Part shown: piece after piece, positions 29,601 through 42,600 of the stretch
How positions within the stretch are numbered: the first letter of the stretch is position 1
Layout: each line of letters opens with the position of its first letter
Origin: Bursaphelenchus xylophilus
Taxonomy: Eukaryota > Nematoda > Chromadorea > Rhabditida > Aphelenchoididae
Assembly: GCA_904066235.2 (NCBI GenBank)
Contig: CAJFCV020000004.1
Span: 8,308,001 to 8,372,000, forward strand
Length of the DNA: 64,000 nucleotides
Direction: 5' to 3'
Position numbers and translations under genes: made by a program
The notes under the pieces: generated by a model
Seen by the model: only the letters and a program-made list of their open reading frames with translations
What the model was told of the DNA's origin: nothing
Database searches by the model: none

Positions 29601-29818
29601 AGCATATAAAATTGTCAATTCAACAAAAATTAATAGTCAGACCCTCCCTACTTCTCAGAAATTCCAATTCGGGAATGATTTTTAACCATGCCTTCCACAA
29701 TATCATTATCAATGGGCAATTTGACTTGATAATCTTGAATTCGTAGGAATATTTCATCCGGATGAGACTGAACCAGACTTAGTAGTATAAAAAAGATAAA
29801 CTTCTGGAAGTTTAACAT
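26695..29818 (-). CDS. Prolyl 4-hydroxylase alpha subunit
   Basis: Six exons in phase: 29818-29652, 29586-29442, 29399-29027, 27625-27108, 27059-27003, 26925-26695 (496 aa). A signal peptide (FIFFILLSLVQSHP) targets the ER. The N-terminal and TPR-like peptide-binding part includes LALLLQGNLKRAWLVSREL, matching the animal P4H substrate-binding domain. The catalytic 2-oxoglutarate dioxygenase region has NNYGIGGLYKPHYDH (Fe ligands His and Asp), GRRIATALFY, GSAIFWYNL, QHAGCAV (third Fe ligand) and GEKWIANKW (2-oxoglutarate lysine). It hydroxylates prolines in X-Pro-Gly of collagens together with protein disulfide isomerase. The usual Arg before the distal His is Gln here. Intron 29026-27626 contains a retroelement relic. 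It may be a phy-type cuticle hydroxylase; which one I cannot say. Confidence 0.92.
27618..27786. repeat. Intron duplication, copy 1
   Basis: About 170 bp, from 8 bp inside a prolyl hydroxylase exon (AACGTTTTCTGAAAAT) into the adjoining intron, repeated directly at 28780-28955. It contains the real splice acceptor. Confidence 0.8.
27865..28779 (+). mobile_element. LTR-retroelement relic (BEL/Pao-like 5' end)
   Basis: Inserted antisense in a prolyl hydroxylase intron. A possible LTR end with a TATATACTCCC motif near 28120 finishes ...CGACA at 28221. It is followed by a tRNA primer-binding site and then a 144-codon reading frame (28242-28673) that could be a gag fragment (LLQAANQFISGLSQEEF). 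There is no protease, polymerase or second LTR, so it is a truncated, dead copy. The left border is approximate. The family guess rests on the TGGTGACCCCGACG primer site. Confidence 0.55.
28229..28269 (+). other. Primer-binding site, long tRNA-Arg-like match
   Basis: TGGTGACCCCGACGTGATTC and the following bases are complementary to a tRNA 3' end with CCA. The match continues through the T arm and variable loop towards the anticodon stem, roughly 40 nt, which is more than the usual 18 nt. The reverse complement reads GGTTGCGTGTTCGAATCACG, a clear T arm with B box. Confidence 0.6.
28780..28955. repeat. Intron duplication, copy 2
   Basis: Second copy of the 27618-27786 block on the far side of the retroelement relic. 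It retains a decoy acceptor (TTTTCAG) and the first 8-9 exon bases, after which homology stops. Confidence 0.8.
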
Positions 29819-30066
29819 GTTTTTACGAAGAAAGGAACTGATAAATCCTGCGTTTGAACTGACCTAAAATCATCCCCGTTGCGTAACCGGGAGATTTTTT
29901 TAGATCATTTTAAGTCACCTTGATTGATATTATCTAATCCTAGCAGATTTTGATCATAATGTTGAATACACTTTACAAGTCTTTTGCAAACTTTTATTAG
30001 TGTATTTATAAATTAAATCTTCAAAAAACTGGTTCAAATACTTAGAATAATATATTCTATTTCCGG

Positions 30067-32005
30067 CTAGCGTTGGCTGGTCGACGGCTGTTCATCCTTG
30101 ATCAACAATCCGCTGATTACTTCCGTGTTCTCTCCCAACAATTCTTTCCGTCTTTTGGCATCATGCACAGTATCTTGAAGAGGTTTATTCTTGGTCTCGG
30201 GCAAGAATATGATGACACAAGTCAGCGAAATCGTCGTTACAATTACAGCACCAAGATAGGGGGCGTAGTGCCAATATTTCTAAACAGCAATCGGTACTAT
30301 TAATTCATTGATTCGAATAGAAAGAAAAGGCAAATTAAGAGGCCTTGCTGCTTACTCTAACATAAATAAGTTGAGGTCCGATTACACTACCCAACTGCGA
30401 GGCAATGCTGAATGTACTCAGTGCAATCGATCTCACTACTGTTGGGAAAAGCTCCGTTGTGTAAAGTTTATATGCAATCCACACAAATCCGGTCATCACC
30501 ACATATCCAATAAGAACAGCGGATGTTCCGAAAACGCGAAATCTTTCGTCAAGCTCCAAGAAGTCTATGATAAACATGGAGGAGAAACACAATAAGACTA
30601 CACCTAAAAATTACAAAAATTGCGAATCAAAGAGCTGTTGCTGTTGCCGCTTACCAAGGGAAACCGTCATCAACTTCTTTCTGCCAAAGTTTAGATATTT
30701 CGTTTCCAATAAAATTGCGACAAATGGGGTCCAAAGTCGGAGAAGTCCCATAAGTGAGACGTTTGTTAGAGGATTACCGGACTGAAAGTCAAATATCGTA
30801 TGTTTCAGGTCAACCTACTAGATCCTGGATATTGAAAAACACAACAGATTGGATAATATTTAAAGTAATCCCGGTAAACATCTGAGAAATCACCCAAGAA
30901 GTCATTCTCCAGTTGGAAAACAAGTGGTACACAGTGTAATGGCGCCGTTTTGATTGCTTACTGCAACAATATACTTATTTCTTAATAATTTTACGTTAAT
31001 AGCAAAGATTGCAGGGAAAATATCGACGGCTTACTTGACACTTGCATTCTGCAAAACCTTCATGTCATCAGTTGTAAATCGAACCTTGCTCCCGTTGAAC
31101 CAAGCGATTCTGTTCATCGCCGACGCTGCTCGAGTGTACTTGTGTTTCTGCAGAAGATATCTTGGGGATTCTGTGAAAAACATCATCAGAAGAACGGATG
31201 GAAGACCAAATAAGGCCATGCCCAACAAATGCGTCCTCCAATGCCCTGTATAATGGGCGAGAACGCCCGCAACCTAAATTTTTAACCTTTTTAGGCCGTA
31301 AAATTACGTACAATGAATCCCAGCGAAAATTGGAAAGCATATCCTTGAACAATCCGGTATTTAGAATGCACTGTCTCAACCAATAATGGGAACGAAGCAC
31401 TTCCTTTTATGGTCGAGACAAAACTGGCACAGAGATTGATGGCTATGTAGATTTGCCAAGTCGGCGCAATTGCTTCGGTGATAGCACAGAGAAAGATGAT
31501 AGTAGAGCCTCCAACATAAAGCCACTTTCGTCCAAAGTAATCACTCAGATGGCCGGACAAAACATGCCCAATGATATGAAGAATGGGCTGAGTGGAGGCT
31601 ATTGTGGACGCGAGACGATCAGGCTCACATACCCACTGAAATACGAGAGTAAATCGGTTGAGAAAAAAGGATTACAATGCTTAGGGCTCTGTCATTCAAA
31701 CCTACCAGGAACTCCTGATAAATGCTGATCCAGAAATTGTGCGTCGTCAAATTACCGCAACTCTTGACCATCAAACACGCCTGCGTTGTATTCTTCTTGA
31801 CTTGATTGGCCTTCAAATAAAACAAATTCTCCGGATCTTGGCATTCATAATCCGGCACCAAACCGCCTAATCGAAAGTATCCAATCGACATGAACGAAGC
31901 CATTGCCATCGACAGATATTGAATGGTAATGAAGCAGAATATCTGGTATCTTCCATACTTGCCGATCGCTTCGAACGCCTCATCTAATGAGCGGTAGATC
32001 GCCAT
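30067..32005 (-). CDS. SLC22-type organic ion transporter (MFS)
   Basis: Seven exons in phase: 32005-31706, 31635-31312, 31273-31035, 30960-30819, 30781-30655, 30603-30356, 30279-30067 (530 aa). The layout is that of organic cation/anion transporters: one TM (IFCFITIQYLSMAMASF), a large cysteine-containing extracellular loop with an NLT glycosylation site, WVCEPDRLAST, the MFS signature GHLSDYFGRKW, FFTESPRYLLQKHK between TM6 and TM7, TELFPTVVRSIALSTFS, and FLPETKNKPLQDT at the end. Such proteins move small organic ions across the plasma membrane. Substrate cannot be told. Length and motif order are normal for the family. Confidence 0.9.
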
Positions 32006-32549
32006 GCGGTATTATGCTGGCCAGATACAGTATGATGTAATAAACGAGGAGGAATGAAGAGAAAAGAAAGAAAAATCGAAAGTCAAAAATTTTTACCCTG
32101 CAAATTTTTACGTTGTGGATTTCCAAAAAAAAGTATAAAAGTTTTGATTCGAAAGGAAAAAGTCGGCGAATTTTATATTCAAAGACTAATCTGAACTGAC
32201 GAGCTTACTGCTTTACTATTTCTAGTTTGTAGTGCTCCGAGGAAATGATCAAGCGTTTGATGTAGACGTCCAGAACATCTTGATTGTAGAGTGTGCATGG
32301 ATTGTAATTTTGTGTAACGATTACATCAGTAAGCTAATTTTTAGTCATTGAAAATCAAAGAGGATGGGAAAAGAGTTTTGAAAATTGATTACTTTTACAG
32401 CTACAACTGTTTAGAAGTTGCTGTGTTTTTTTGTGATGGTTCATTCTAGCAGAAAGGTTCTGAAGTTTAACTTTAGCTCTTTTTTTGTGTTTTCGACAGT
32501 GTTTGTGTTGCAAATTATTTAAAAAATGTTTAGAATTTGCAGGAAAAAT

Positions 32550-32600
32550 TCTCAAGGTATGACGCTCGGATTTTGATGAAATTTGGCGCAATTTTTATAT
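32550..32600. repeat. Solo end related to the 26004 MITE
   Basis: GACGCTCGGATTTTGATGAA and flanking bases resemble the subterminal part of the 26004-26455 element (GACGCTCAGATTTT). No partner end was found nearby, so it is a fragment at best. Confidence 0.4.
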
Positions 32601-33157
32601 GACATGTAAAATTTTTTCTCATTCTTGGCAAAAGCCATCGTAATTTTCAGATTTTATAATTTCCAGATGCATTCTCGTTTCATCTCAATGCTTCTAAGGC
32701 TCCAAATATTACATACATATAAAATGACTGTGTCTGCAAATCATAGGCTAAATCTTCCAATAATTTTTATTCACCCCAAAACATACGCACAATGGTCAAA
32801 GAAGCCTTTCTTAATAAAGCACTGCTCTTTTTTTGTCATCTGATTATATTCTGTTAAAATATTATTGTATTTTTTTCGACCCGATCACGTCTGACTTTGT
32901 TATTAATAACATGAGTAATTCCGTGAACGCAAAAGTTCAACTTTCTCGTCGATCTTATTCGTCGTTTACTCTTTTGCCGAACAGTCATTACACAACTTCC
33001 CCTTGGAGTTAGTGGAAACGCTGTTTCGACTTTTGTTAATTTCCGAAATTACGTGATCTTTTCGACACCCACGGGTTTACAACGGTTCAGCCGACTCTCT
33101 GGATCGTTTTATCTATGAGTTTATTATTTTCTCCGATTGTAACTGTATAAAGCTGCC

Positions 33158-35280
33158 ATGTTTTTCACAACTTATCTTCTTTTTATCTTATCCATTAGCT
33201 TTGTTAATGCTTTGGTTAATATTAAGCCTGATGGAGTGTATTTCCGAGCTCCCCATCGTAAACACATCAAGGTGAGAAGAGGATATATGATGGGTAAAAT
33301 ACAGGGTTAATTATAGATGCCATACAGCTGTCATGACCCTGAATTCTGCATGCATCCAACGGACAATTCAACGGCGTTGGATGAGATGGAATGGCCAGCC
33401 CGGATAAAGGATTATGTCCATTGCATGGATTTGTTGTGTCAATGTGGCGCTTTTAATGGTAGGGTTTTTTCTTGTGGTTCTATGAACTTTGTTCAAGTTC
33501 TTGGGAGGTCTTTATTCTTGAGTCATCATTTCATTTGTAATGCTAAAATTTCAACAAGTTCTTTTATTATATTCCCAGTCTTCCCCCAATTCTCATCATT
33601 TTCTTTCTTCCAGGAACAGTAAAAGACTTTAAATGCATTTTACCCAACGGCAAAGTTCTCCACAAAGCGCTGCGAAAAGAATTCCGTCAGCTCACCTTAG
33701 AAGAACGTCTTACCTACGTCGTAAGTCATCTATTCCTCCAATTCAGCCGATTTCCAGGAGATTCTCAATCAACTTCATCGAGAGGGAACTCTGAATTATA
33801 TTGGGCTTCTTCACAAGACAGCTGGTGTTCATTCTGGTCCCGCTTTCTTTCCATGGCACCGGGAGTTCTTCAAACGGACTGAATTGTTGATCAGAACGTA
33901 TAATCCAGAGGCAGCTATCCCTTATTGGGACAGTACTTTGGACAATTACTTGCCTCAGCCTTATAATTCGACACTGTTCACGTTTGAGTTGCTTGGAGAA
34001 CCCGGAATTCGGGGATATGTTTATGATACGGTGTTTACAAATTGGACTACCATGGATGTAAGTCATAGTATTAATGGAGATCTTTTTAATGTATCTATAA
34101 GATTTTTACATCGTAAAATCCACTTCAAAGCATAGAATAATATTTTAGGGCAGACCCACTTGGTATCGATCATTTGGCCGAGAACCCGATGGAGAACTAA
34201 TCAACAACAACCGAATAGATTATGTAATGAACCAGACTGATATTCATTATGTCCTCGCCTACAGTTTGCCTTTAATTGTAAGCGTTTTCCATCCATATTA
34301 TCCGCGTTTTTCTTATCGATGGAGGTTTATTGATGATGATCTCAGGGCTGTAAAAACTACACGTTGGACGAGCGATTTTTGGAGTACTCGCACGATTACG
34401 TTCACTACTTTATCAGCGGCGATATGCAAGATAGGATTACCTCTAGCAACGACCCCATCTTTTTCTTACACCACTCTTTTGTCGACTCGATTTGGGAGGC
34501 CTGGAGACAAAAAAAGCAGGTAAATCAGGCTCAGTTCTTTGAATTTTTTGAAACTATTGTCAGATTTTGGTGGATATGCCTTATTTTAGACCAAAGAGCA
34601 ACGAGAGAATGACTGGCCGACCGATGATCTCGAATGTGCTCCTGCTTGGCACTTCAAGGAAGCCGAAATGCCTCTGTTAAAACCGTTCAAGAATAAGGAT
34701 GCCTTGTCAAGTAAATACACGGAAAATCTGTTTGAATATGCTCCGAGACCTTCTTGTTTATCAAAGACTGAGGAATGCGGATCAATGTGAGTCTTTAGCT
34801 TGTATTTAGTTAATCTACAGCTCGCTTCTTGACAAGTCATCTTATTTTTGCCCATTTCTTTTCAGTTATCTCTTCTGCGATCCCATCACAACTCCCTCTG
34901 ATCCTCATTGTGTAGCCAAGGTCAAGCTGCAAGGAAATTGCACCGGTTTTGAGTGGTCATCAGACGTCTGTCTTCATGGAAAATGTATAGAAGGGATATG
35001 TAAACCAATTGTCGATAATATCGGGGATGTAATTCCCAATCCATTCCCAAAGCCACCAGAGTTCTTGGTTTCGGCAAAGGAAGAAATAAGAGGAAAGAAA
35101 ATAGAAGTAAAAGAGGAAAAGAAAAAAGAAAAAGAAGAAAATAATGCAGTGAAAGAAGAAAACAGCGAAACAAAAGAGTTGAAAGAAGAAGAAAAAAGCC
35201 AAAAGTCAAGCAATGAAGAGCTCAAAATAGTCCGGCCAAAACAGAAAAAGATTGTGACCAAGACGTCTAGGTTTATGTAA
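33158..35280 (+). CDS. Tyrosinase, secreted, with charged C-terminal tail
   Basis: Eight exons in phase: 33158-33271, 33317-33458, 33614-33720, 33758-34057, 34149-34277, 34346-34519, 34590-34786, 34866-35280 (525 aa). The signal peptide is FFTTYLLFILSISFVNA. The type-3 copper sites are complete: CuA in HKTAGVHSGPAFFPWHREF and CuB in HDYVHYF plus DPIFFLHHSFVDSIW. YNPEAAIPYWD is also typical. It oxidises phenols to quinones, in nematodes plausibly for cuticle or eggshell tanning. Conserved cysteines follow (SCLSKTEECGS, CVAKVKLQGNC, CLHGKCIEGIC). The last 65 residues are almost all Lys and Glu and are not part of the enzyme fold. An AATAAA signal lies about 97 bp after the stop. Confidence 0.93.
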
Positions 35281-35376
35281 ATGTATTCAGACATATGATT
35301 ACTTAAAATTTGTTAATAACGTTTTCCTTGTTAGGTTCTAATTTATATAAATCTTATTGTTCAAAGCCGATAATTT

Positions 35377-35382
35377 AATAAA
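35377..35382 (+). terminator. Polyadenylation signal of tyrosinase gene
   Basis: AATAAA about 97 bp downstream of the tyrosinase stop codon, on the same strand. Confidence 0.5.
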
Positions 35383-35941
35383 ACATAACGTGCACATTAA
35401 AATATCAGTTCTTGTGGCATTTTTTGCAAATTTAATTACTTTACAACCAGCTATGTCAACAACTTTTTTGGTGCGTTGCTAGTTTTTGGTTTTAAAATTC
35501 TAAAATTTGTCTTTTTATTACTGTAGCTAAAAATATAAGCTAATTATTTACAACCGAAATACGCTGAATACAGTTTATTTTCGGAAAATTTGGCGGACAC
35601 ACTTGATGACAGTAAAAGATTGGATTCTTGACCGCAAAAATGACTACACATCCGGGAGCAAACTTTTTGTTTTTTTTTTCAATTTATCCGCTTGCCGGCG
35701 TCCAGAACCACCCCCCCCCCCAAACATACAAACAAACATGCATATTCATGGCTCCTGTGGCATTAACAATTTAATCGAGATTCTCCTTTCGCTTTCGTTC
35801 ATTCATTCCAAGCGGCGAAATAACAAAGAAAATACGGTAACACAGATAATTTAACATTATTACTCAACTACCAAATAAGTTACGCAAAAATAGTATTACA
35901 AGGCTCTTTATTAGTTAGGGGGTTGCGCGGAGAAGGGTGTC

Positions 35942-36668
35942 TCAGAAGATGGCGGCGTTCGGCCGGAAGAATTGGGCGTAGTCGAGGGGCGCCTGCCGCA
36001 TTTCGAAGCCCGGCACGATGGGCTGATCGGCCGGGGTTCGACGACCGATGCGCATCAGGTTGCGGAGGTTGTTCGACTTTCGCTCTCGCAGTTGGATTTG
36101 TTCGAATCTGCAAAGAAGTCAGGTTAATTTTTGGAAATAGTTCAATAACGGCTGCTTTTAATCGAAACGATGACTTAATAAATCATTATTTGAAGACATA
36201 GGACCCTTCAAACTCTTATTTTGGCTGTTTTTTACAATAAAAACATGTTATTCTGACAGGCTTTCAGTGACACTACAGTATCTAGTGCAAGATTCTAACA
36301 GTAATTGTTTTTTGTCATGCCAATTTTTGTGTTTGTTCAAGCCCCCATGAATGTTTAGACCTATTTTTTATTGAGCTGTTCTTGCTGACATAACATTGCC
36401 AGTCTCCTGTTTAGTTCCTTCAATCGCTCCTTTCTGCCTAGTCCCATATTCTGAAGGTTTTCTTTTTGTCATTCTACCCTTGTTACTTCATCAGAATCAC
36501 ATGAAACCCCGTTGTTCTCGTTCTCCATTCCACTTACGGGCTTTCGTTGAATCCCTGTGTTTCGAGCCCGAGAATTCCCACCGGCTGTGCCGTTGCGAAC
36601 GTACAGGCCAGGCACACCAGCGCCAACACAATCAATTGCCAGACATACGAGTTGACCAGAACTGCCAT
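35942..36668 (-). CDS. Putative MRIamide neuropeptide precursor (nlp-17-like)
   Basis: Two exons in phase, 36668-36538 and 36107-35942 (98 aa). The first encodes a clear signal peptide (WQLIVLALVCLACTFATA). The second encodes SNNLRNLMRIGRR, where Gly-Arg-Arg is a dibasic cleavage and amidation signal, so a peptide ending in LMRI-amide is predicted. C. elegans NLP-17 peptides also end in MMRI- or LMRI-amide. If the signal is cut after ATA, one 37-residue peptide with N-terminal Gln (possibly pyroglutamate) would result. A second peptide (TPADQPIVPGF...) follows and is not amidated. The ATG at 36668 is preferred because it begins a good signal peptide; an in-frame upstream ATG at 36878 would bury it. 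Confidence 0.65.
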
Positions 36669-39600
36669 TTCCTTGTGGTTGTGAAGATTCGAAACGTCCC
36701 GATTATACGTGGTGGAGAAAGAAAAACCAAGCTGAAACGAATGCTCCGTCAGGCGTTCACGATTGCAATATGTTTGGCCGGCAAAGATTACACGACCCGC
36801 CACGACGCGCGACTTCCGCGAGACAACGAAAAACAAGTTAAATGGATGGAATGGAGGGCAATGAAAACATAAATTCATTACCTAACAAAAAAAGGGTTTC
36901 CAAAAATGTCGGCCCAAACCGCGTTCTAAATATGGCCGGCTAATGATACCGACGCCTATTTATACGCAACTCTTTGACCCACCTACGTAAAAATAGAAGA
37001 GGAAATGGAGGCGAATCCGAGATAAATGATGGTACAGTAGATCTGGGATGTTGCCGGTACAATGTAATCATTGAAGAGATAGGCAATTGGTGGCGTAAGT
37101 GGAGGTGTAAAAGGGACCACAAATCGTGTAAAAATGGGCTAGAGGCGTTAATAAACACAGAATTGGAAAGCTAGATGAGACAAACGTGAAAAGATGACTT
37201 TGAGAGCGCAGTTTTGATGTCGGTAGTGTATATGACAGCGCTATATGTAAAGCAAAGCAAGTCCAAAAAAGTGCTGTAAAAGTTGAAGGAAAAGCTAGGT
37301 TTGGCTGAAGACAAGAAAGCTCATAATTTTATGAAGAAACCAGGCCAAAACCGTCTCATCAATCAAACGATATGAAGCCGCAAGACAACCCTGAGATCAT
37401 CAAAGTCCAACTTCTTCAAACGCTTCTTCCGAGCCGACCATTCACCACAGTTGAGACCGTCTTTTTCTTAACCGACCAAGTTTCCAAAAGCATCCTAAAA
37501 AATTCAATTAATACTCGTCGAACGTTGAGAATATTGCATCAAACGCCGTGTACAACATACTTTTCCCGTGGGCGGTTTCTATGCGAATCTGGGAGTTTCA
37601 TAAGCCCCCAGGGGAGAGACAATGGCAGGGAGTTTGTCATCATAATTGGGCAGAAAAATTAATGGTAACTTGGCGACGTCTCACCAGCCCAATCTCTTTC
37701 GTATCGCTCAGAATGACGAGATGGCAATGTAAAAGTCATTTACAATACTTGCGGGGCTTCTCTGACTCTGAACTTTCGCTTCTAATAAGTGAGAATCAAT
37801 AGCCTTAGGCGGTCTAGATGAGAATTTACACGAAATGCACGATGTCCGTGGCGTATATGAACTCATTTCGCATATCTATGATGTTAGGGTTCATTTGGCG
37901 CAAAACTCATTTTAATTGTTCTTGACATTACTCTAATTGCTCGAGGCTAAACATCCCATCAAATGTGAAAAAGCAATGAAACTTTTTAGCAAGCCTCCGG
38001 GGAGTAAATAGAACACGAAATGTTGCTGCCTAAAATTATGCGTGTAATTTGCATGTGACAGCAGATTAATTAACAAATTTGGACATTGCGTCCAGGAATT
38101 GGGGTCACGTTGAAGATCAGAGAAAAAAGATTAGTGGGACAAGAGTACAAGGTTTATGTAACATGATGAAAGTAGGCAACAATAGAAACAAATGTGATGA
38201 AAAAATTGGTGGGTATGTAATTGAGGGTTGGCAAAAAAGTAATCGAAAGAAAAAATTAAGGTCAGATTGCCGGTAATAAACATTGGCTACACATTTTCAA
38301 GCTCTCCTGGGCCAAATACGACCAATTGTATAATAATAAGCTAAAAAATCATTCAAAGGCGCATCTCAGATCAGGTTAAACTAGTTGTGAATTTGTCCGT
38401 TGTGTCCTCTGTCACGGATCCACTTCAGAATAGCAAAGTCAAGTTTTTCCCACGAAAACTATGCAGTTTTTATTACTTATTCTCTTGCTTCATTGCACTG
38501 AATAACAAGCCAATTAGACCAGTGAAACATTAGCTGCAAACTGCTAGTCTAAGGTCATCAAAAATTCAATAGCAATTTTTTTATTTTCCTCTAACAAACC
38601 CTCGAAACTCGGTAATAATAACAAACTTTGACCCTACACACCTCATCTCTGACTCAATCCCCATTATTCACTTCCTCGTCCACGCCCAACAATGGACTTA
38701 CCATAATATCTAGAATGCACGGTCTCCAAGAAAACGGAGTATGGGGAAAGGGGCTGCGCGAAATGAATTTTAATTTGGGCCGGATTTGTTACTCTTTTGT
38801 TTGTACAAAAGTAATAAGCGCAAAACTCGAACTAAAAATATTAATTCTGATCGTACAAGGCGAAGATTACTTTTTATATTAAATCGTATACGGGGTATAC
38901 AGTGCAAGAAGAGGGCCATTCAAAATTGCCTAATCCTCTAGCTGTACATATACTGGGTACACTTTGGCCGAAAAAATATTTTCAGCACAAGTGGACACTC
39001 AATTTGTGAGCCACCGTAAAAAAGGTGACATAGGCAAGAACATGAACAGGAAAATGATAAATCCCGGTGATTACGGCCGGATTAATACCTCCCTTTTGGG
39101 GGCTAAAAAAGATACATGTCCGTGTTCGATTGCAAGAACAAGAATAGGTTGTTTTGCAATGCATTGTAATCCCAAAACGTTCCAGAAATATCTAATCCCG
39201 GCCTTAATCCACTTTTATCCACATTTTGAACTACATTCCGAAATTTGTGGGAGTTCCAGCGCTTAAAATTAGCTGCGGTTTGCCGTGGTATCCAAATCTC
39301 CACAATGAACGCTACAACCCGCCCCTTTTGACCTCTAAGAGTATTACTATGGGTAATAGGAATCCTGGAACACCCAAAACGTGAGAAATAAACTTTACGT
39401 AAACTGAGAGTACTTTGGCCGCTTTCTGATCGCCCGCAGTTATGATGAGACAGCAATAAATAGATCATTTGCATATAGAGCTGTTGTTATGAGTTACAAG
39501 TCATAAAGTGAAGCTGAACAAAATAGGGATTAAAATGAGGAAGAGGAAGGATGGATACGGTAAGAATGTCATCATCAAAAGATGTATTGTGAAGATAAAA

Positions 39601-42600
39601 CTGTCTGTGATGTCAGAGGAGAGTGCTCATGGCATGAGGGTATTATAAAAATGATGAGGTATGACATAAAGTGAGATCATCAATTTCTGAGACATCTGCA
39701 AGAATTCAAGACCTTTTGTCTCAGATGGAACTCTTCATCACTGACTGCTCCTCCTGATTTCTCACCGTCTATCGTCTTCAATGATTTGTCAGAATGCTAT
39801 TCAACTTTGCAGTGAACCAATTCAAAGTTTCTGCAAAAGAAAGTCGGCTCCTGTAGAAAATACCTTCAAAGTATGATGGACATCCTGAAACCTGATTTAA
39901 AACACATCTTTTATCCATGAATTAAGGAGTTGGGCACAACATTTAGGCTTACCGTTTCTTGTTCTTGATCTCGAGAAAGATTAGGGCCTATACAAAAGAA
40001 CCCCCGATCACAGTATGAACCTCCATCAACATAACAACCCCATCCAGTTTAAGGATTTTCCAGTGCAAAGCCACTGTACCATTACATTATTTTATAGCCT
40101 GGCACGGGCTGAACTTGTGTCCCCAAACCCACGGTCCTAATCAAAGCTCATTTCACGTCTAAACCTCAAACATTTCTCTCTCCCCACCCAGTCTATATAT
40201 AAATTACATCGGAAATACTGTCGTCAGCCAAACCTTCCGAGATTTCTCTCAATTTTCTCACCGTTCCGCCTCCGTGCCATCGCAACACGAAGGAAGGGGG
40301 GAAGAGAAAGAAGGTAGCACTTGGCTGAAAGTAATACATCTTCCTTGCGGGTCCAGTTACATGAATCTTTAAGGTCTTAGCCCACTGTTTACAAATCATC
40401 ATACACTTGTCCTCGGGACCTCCCCCTTTTCCTGTTTCTTTTAGATCCGTAAATAAAAAGCGGCGTGACATAAAGGTCGCTTTTCTACAGTAATATCGAC
40501 ATCACGCGGTTTACGTAATTTACGAAGACAGAAAAAAATACATATTGGTTAAAAAAAGAGCCGTTTACAATACGACAAGTTGAATCCTACATATAAGAAC
40601 TCGACAGTCATCTTCTGAGTCGAGCAAGTTCCTCTTATCTATCCCCTTAAAAGTACATATTAAACTCTCTTCAATTGGACTTTAAACTTTGTTTTACATC
40701 CAATAAAAGTGTCACCAAACTCGGTGCTATTTAAGGTCAATTTTTGGCATCACTTTTGGCTTTAAATAGACCAGGGAAGACCTGCAACAACAACGTGCAG
40801 AAAAAGAGATGCCTTTTCTTTAATCTTTGACAAAATAGACATCAAGAACTGCTCCTAATCCAATGTAATCTTCACTATTTCGAATACCATGTAATCTCCA
40901 CTCAATATTTTTTCGTAAGTCTTCCAGAAACCAAAAACAAACAGCGGAAAGTTCAAGTTGTAGGCGTCCACATGCTTCGGCGTCTAGGGTAACAAAACAA
41001 ATGTTTAGCGGGCATTCCAGGCCCGGAATTCGTCGTCTAATGATGCCCAAACAAACCGAGAAAAGTTCTCCAAGAAGTTCTCGGCTCCGATTACCTGAGG
41101 CTATGAATAATTGACGACCAAAGATTGTGTACCGTACCCCCATTGTAACGTCACGTTTGATGTTGATTTGAGGGGTGGGATAAGTGTGCAAAAGGTAGGT
41201 TGGATATTCAGGACAAACAATGTGGATGACAACAGGACCCAATGTCATCAAAAGTATTGTACTTCACTTATACATGTAGTCTTGGGCATCAACATCGATG
41301 CGGAAGGAAATCTGGGGACATGTCTCTGTTTTTAAATATATAGTGGTCTATAACGATGCTATATACGGTAATAGATATTATTATAAAAAAACAAGAACTC
41401 GACCTTTTAGACCAATGGAACATAAAGAAATCCCCAAACAAGGTTCATAGACAAGAGTAACACGATTTAAAGAGAAACCACAGCTATGTCATGCTCAAAT
41501 TGCATTACAGAGCTCAACCAAAGATTTGCGGGAACTTGCGCAAGATCCTCGTCTACGCCCTTGGGCCTATAAACCAAAATGGAATGGGAGGCATTAAGCT
41601 GGTTTTAATTCAAATTTGGGATTAAAACATTACATCAACTTGTCTACGTTGTAGCGCATCAAAGGAGCGGCGGGGCGGAAAACCCTTTTCAAATCCGGCG
41701 AGATTGATTAATAATGGGCCATAAATCCTCCATCGTATCTGTGGAAATGAACAAAGTAATAAAAATATGGAAGAAATCATATATATGGAAACGTCTGCCC
41801 AAAGGATACGATCGGATGATACCACATACAGAACATATGTATATATACCATGAATACGACTATCATCAAGATACGATATGTAGTCTATAGTATGATGCGT
41901 TAGGGCTGTGGGATTGGCGGACTGACGCATTACCTGCACCGGTACAGTACATGTTTACAATCCACTCAAACATCTGGAAAACAGGAGGAATGGTAAAAGT
42001 CCACAATAGGCGTCGGTTTATATGGTATGTTTCAAAAATTCTCAAACTTTAATGAGGTATAAATATTAAAAGTTTCGTGTAACTACACCCACAGAATAAG
42101 CATTTTTTCACATCGTAAAAAGTTGGTTTTTTTTTAGCCATGACTTGTTTTCATTGTTAACTAAACTCCAAAACTTTAGCCCTCCGAATATAGCATCAGC
42201 TTTTAATGTAACTTTAGAATGCCTGGCACTGTTGCCACCTCTAACCCCAAAAATCCAAGAGGACAAGAAGTTATCATTGTCGTATTTCCGGCCAAACTTT
42301 TTCCCTGAAAGACCAATTAAAACGGCAGACGATAAATAAGGAGAGCCTCTTTATTCGTATGTTTGTTTCTTTACGGAAAGGAAATGGCATTTTGATGGGG
42401 CTGATTGACAAGGGAAGACGTGTAACCACATGCGAGGTAAATAAGAATGCTATTAGATGGATGCAGCAGTAGAGTTGAACCTTCAAAAGTCTCCATTTGT
42501 GTACGATGCCTTGAGGAATTTATGGCAAAGATGATTCAAAGTAAATTTGAATCTATGTTTGCCCTAGATGAGGACTTACACTGGCATAACAAGAAATCAA

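Noticed and set aside
26695..35280. Cuticle gene cluster (collagen, prolyl hydroxylase, tyrosinase)
   Set aside because: Related roles, but they are far apart, on different strands and separated by unrelated genes; coincidence is the simpler reading.
35709..35721. Poly-C tract as a feature
   Set aside because: A simple homopolymer run; a similar tract is at 53840-53849. No function can be argued from it.
36396..36872. 158-codon open frame on the plus strand
   Set aside because: Antisense to the neuropeptide gene, which has a signal peptide and processing site; the plus frame has neither.
40820..41251. 143-codon open frame on the minus strand
   Set aside because: Looks mildly protein-like and has an internal donor, but no partner exon, signal peptide or family could be recognised.
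42130..42486. Secreted-looking peptide with a hydrophobic start on the minus strand
   Set aside because: The frame begins with TTG and has no in-frame ATG; the second exon frame is open but has no clear peptide processing sites.
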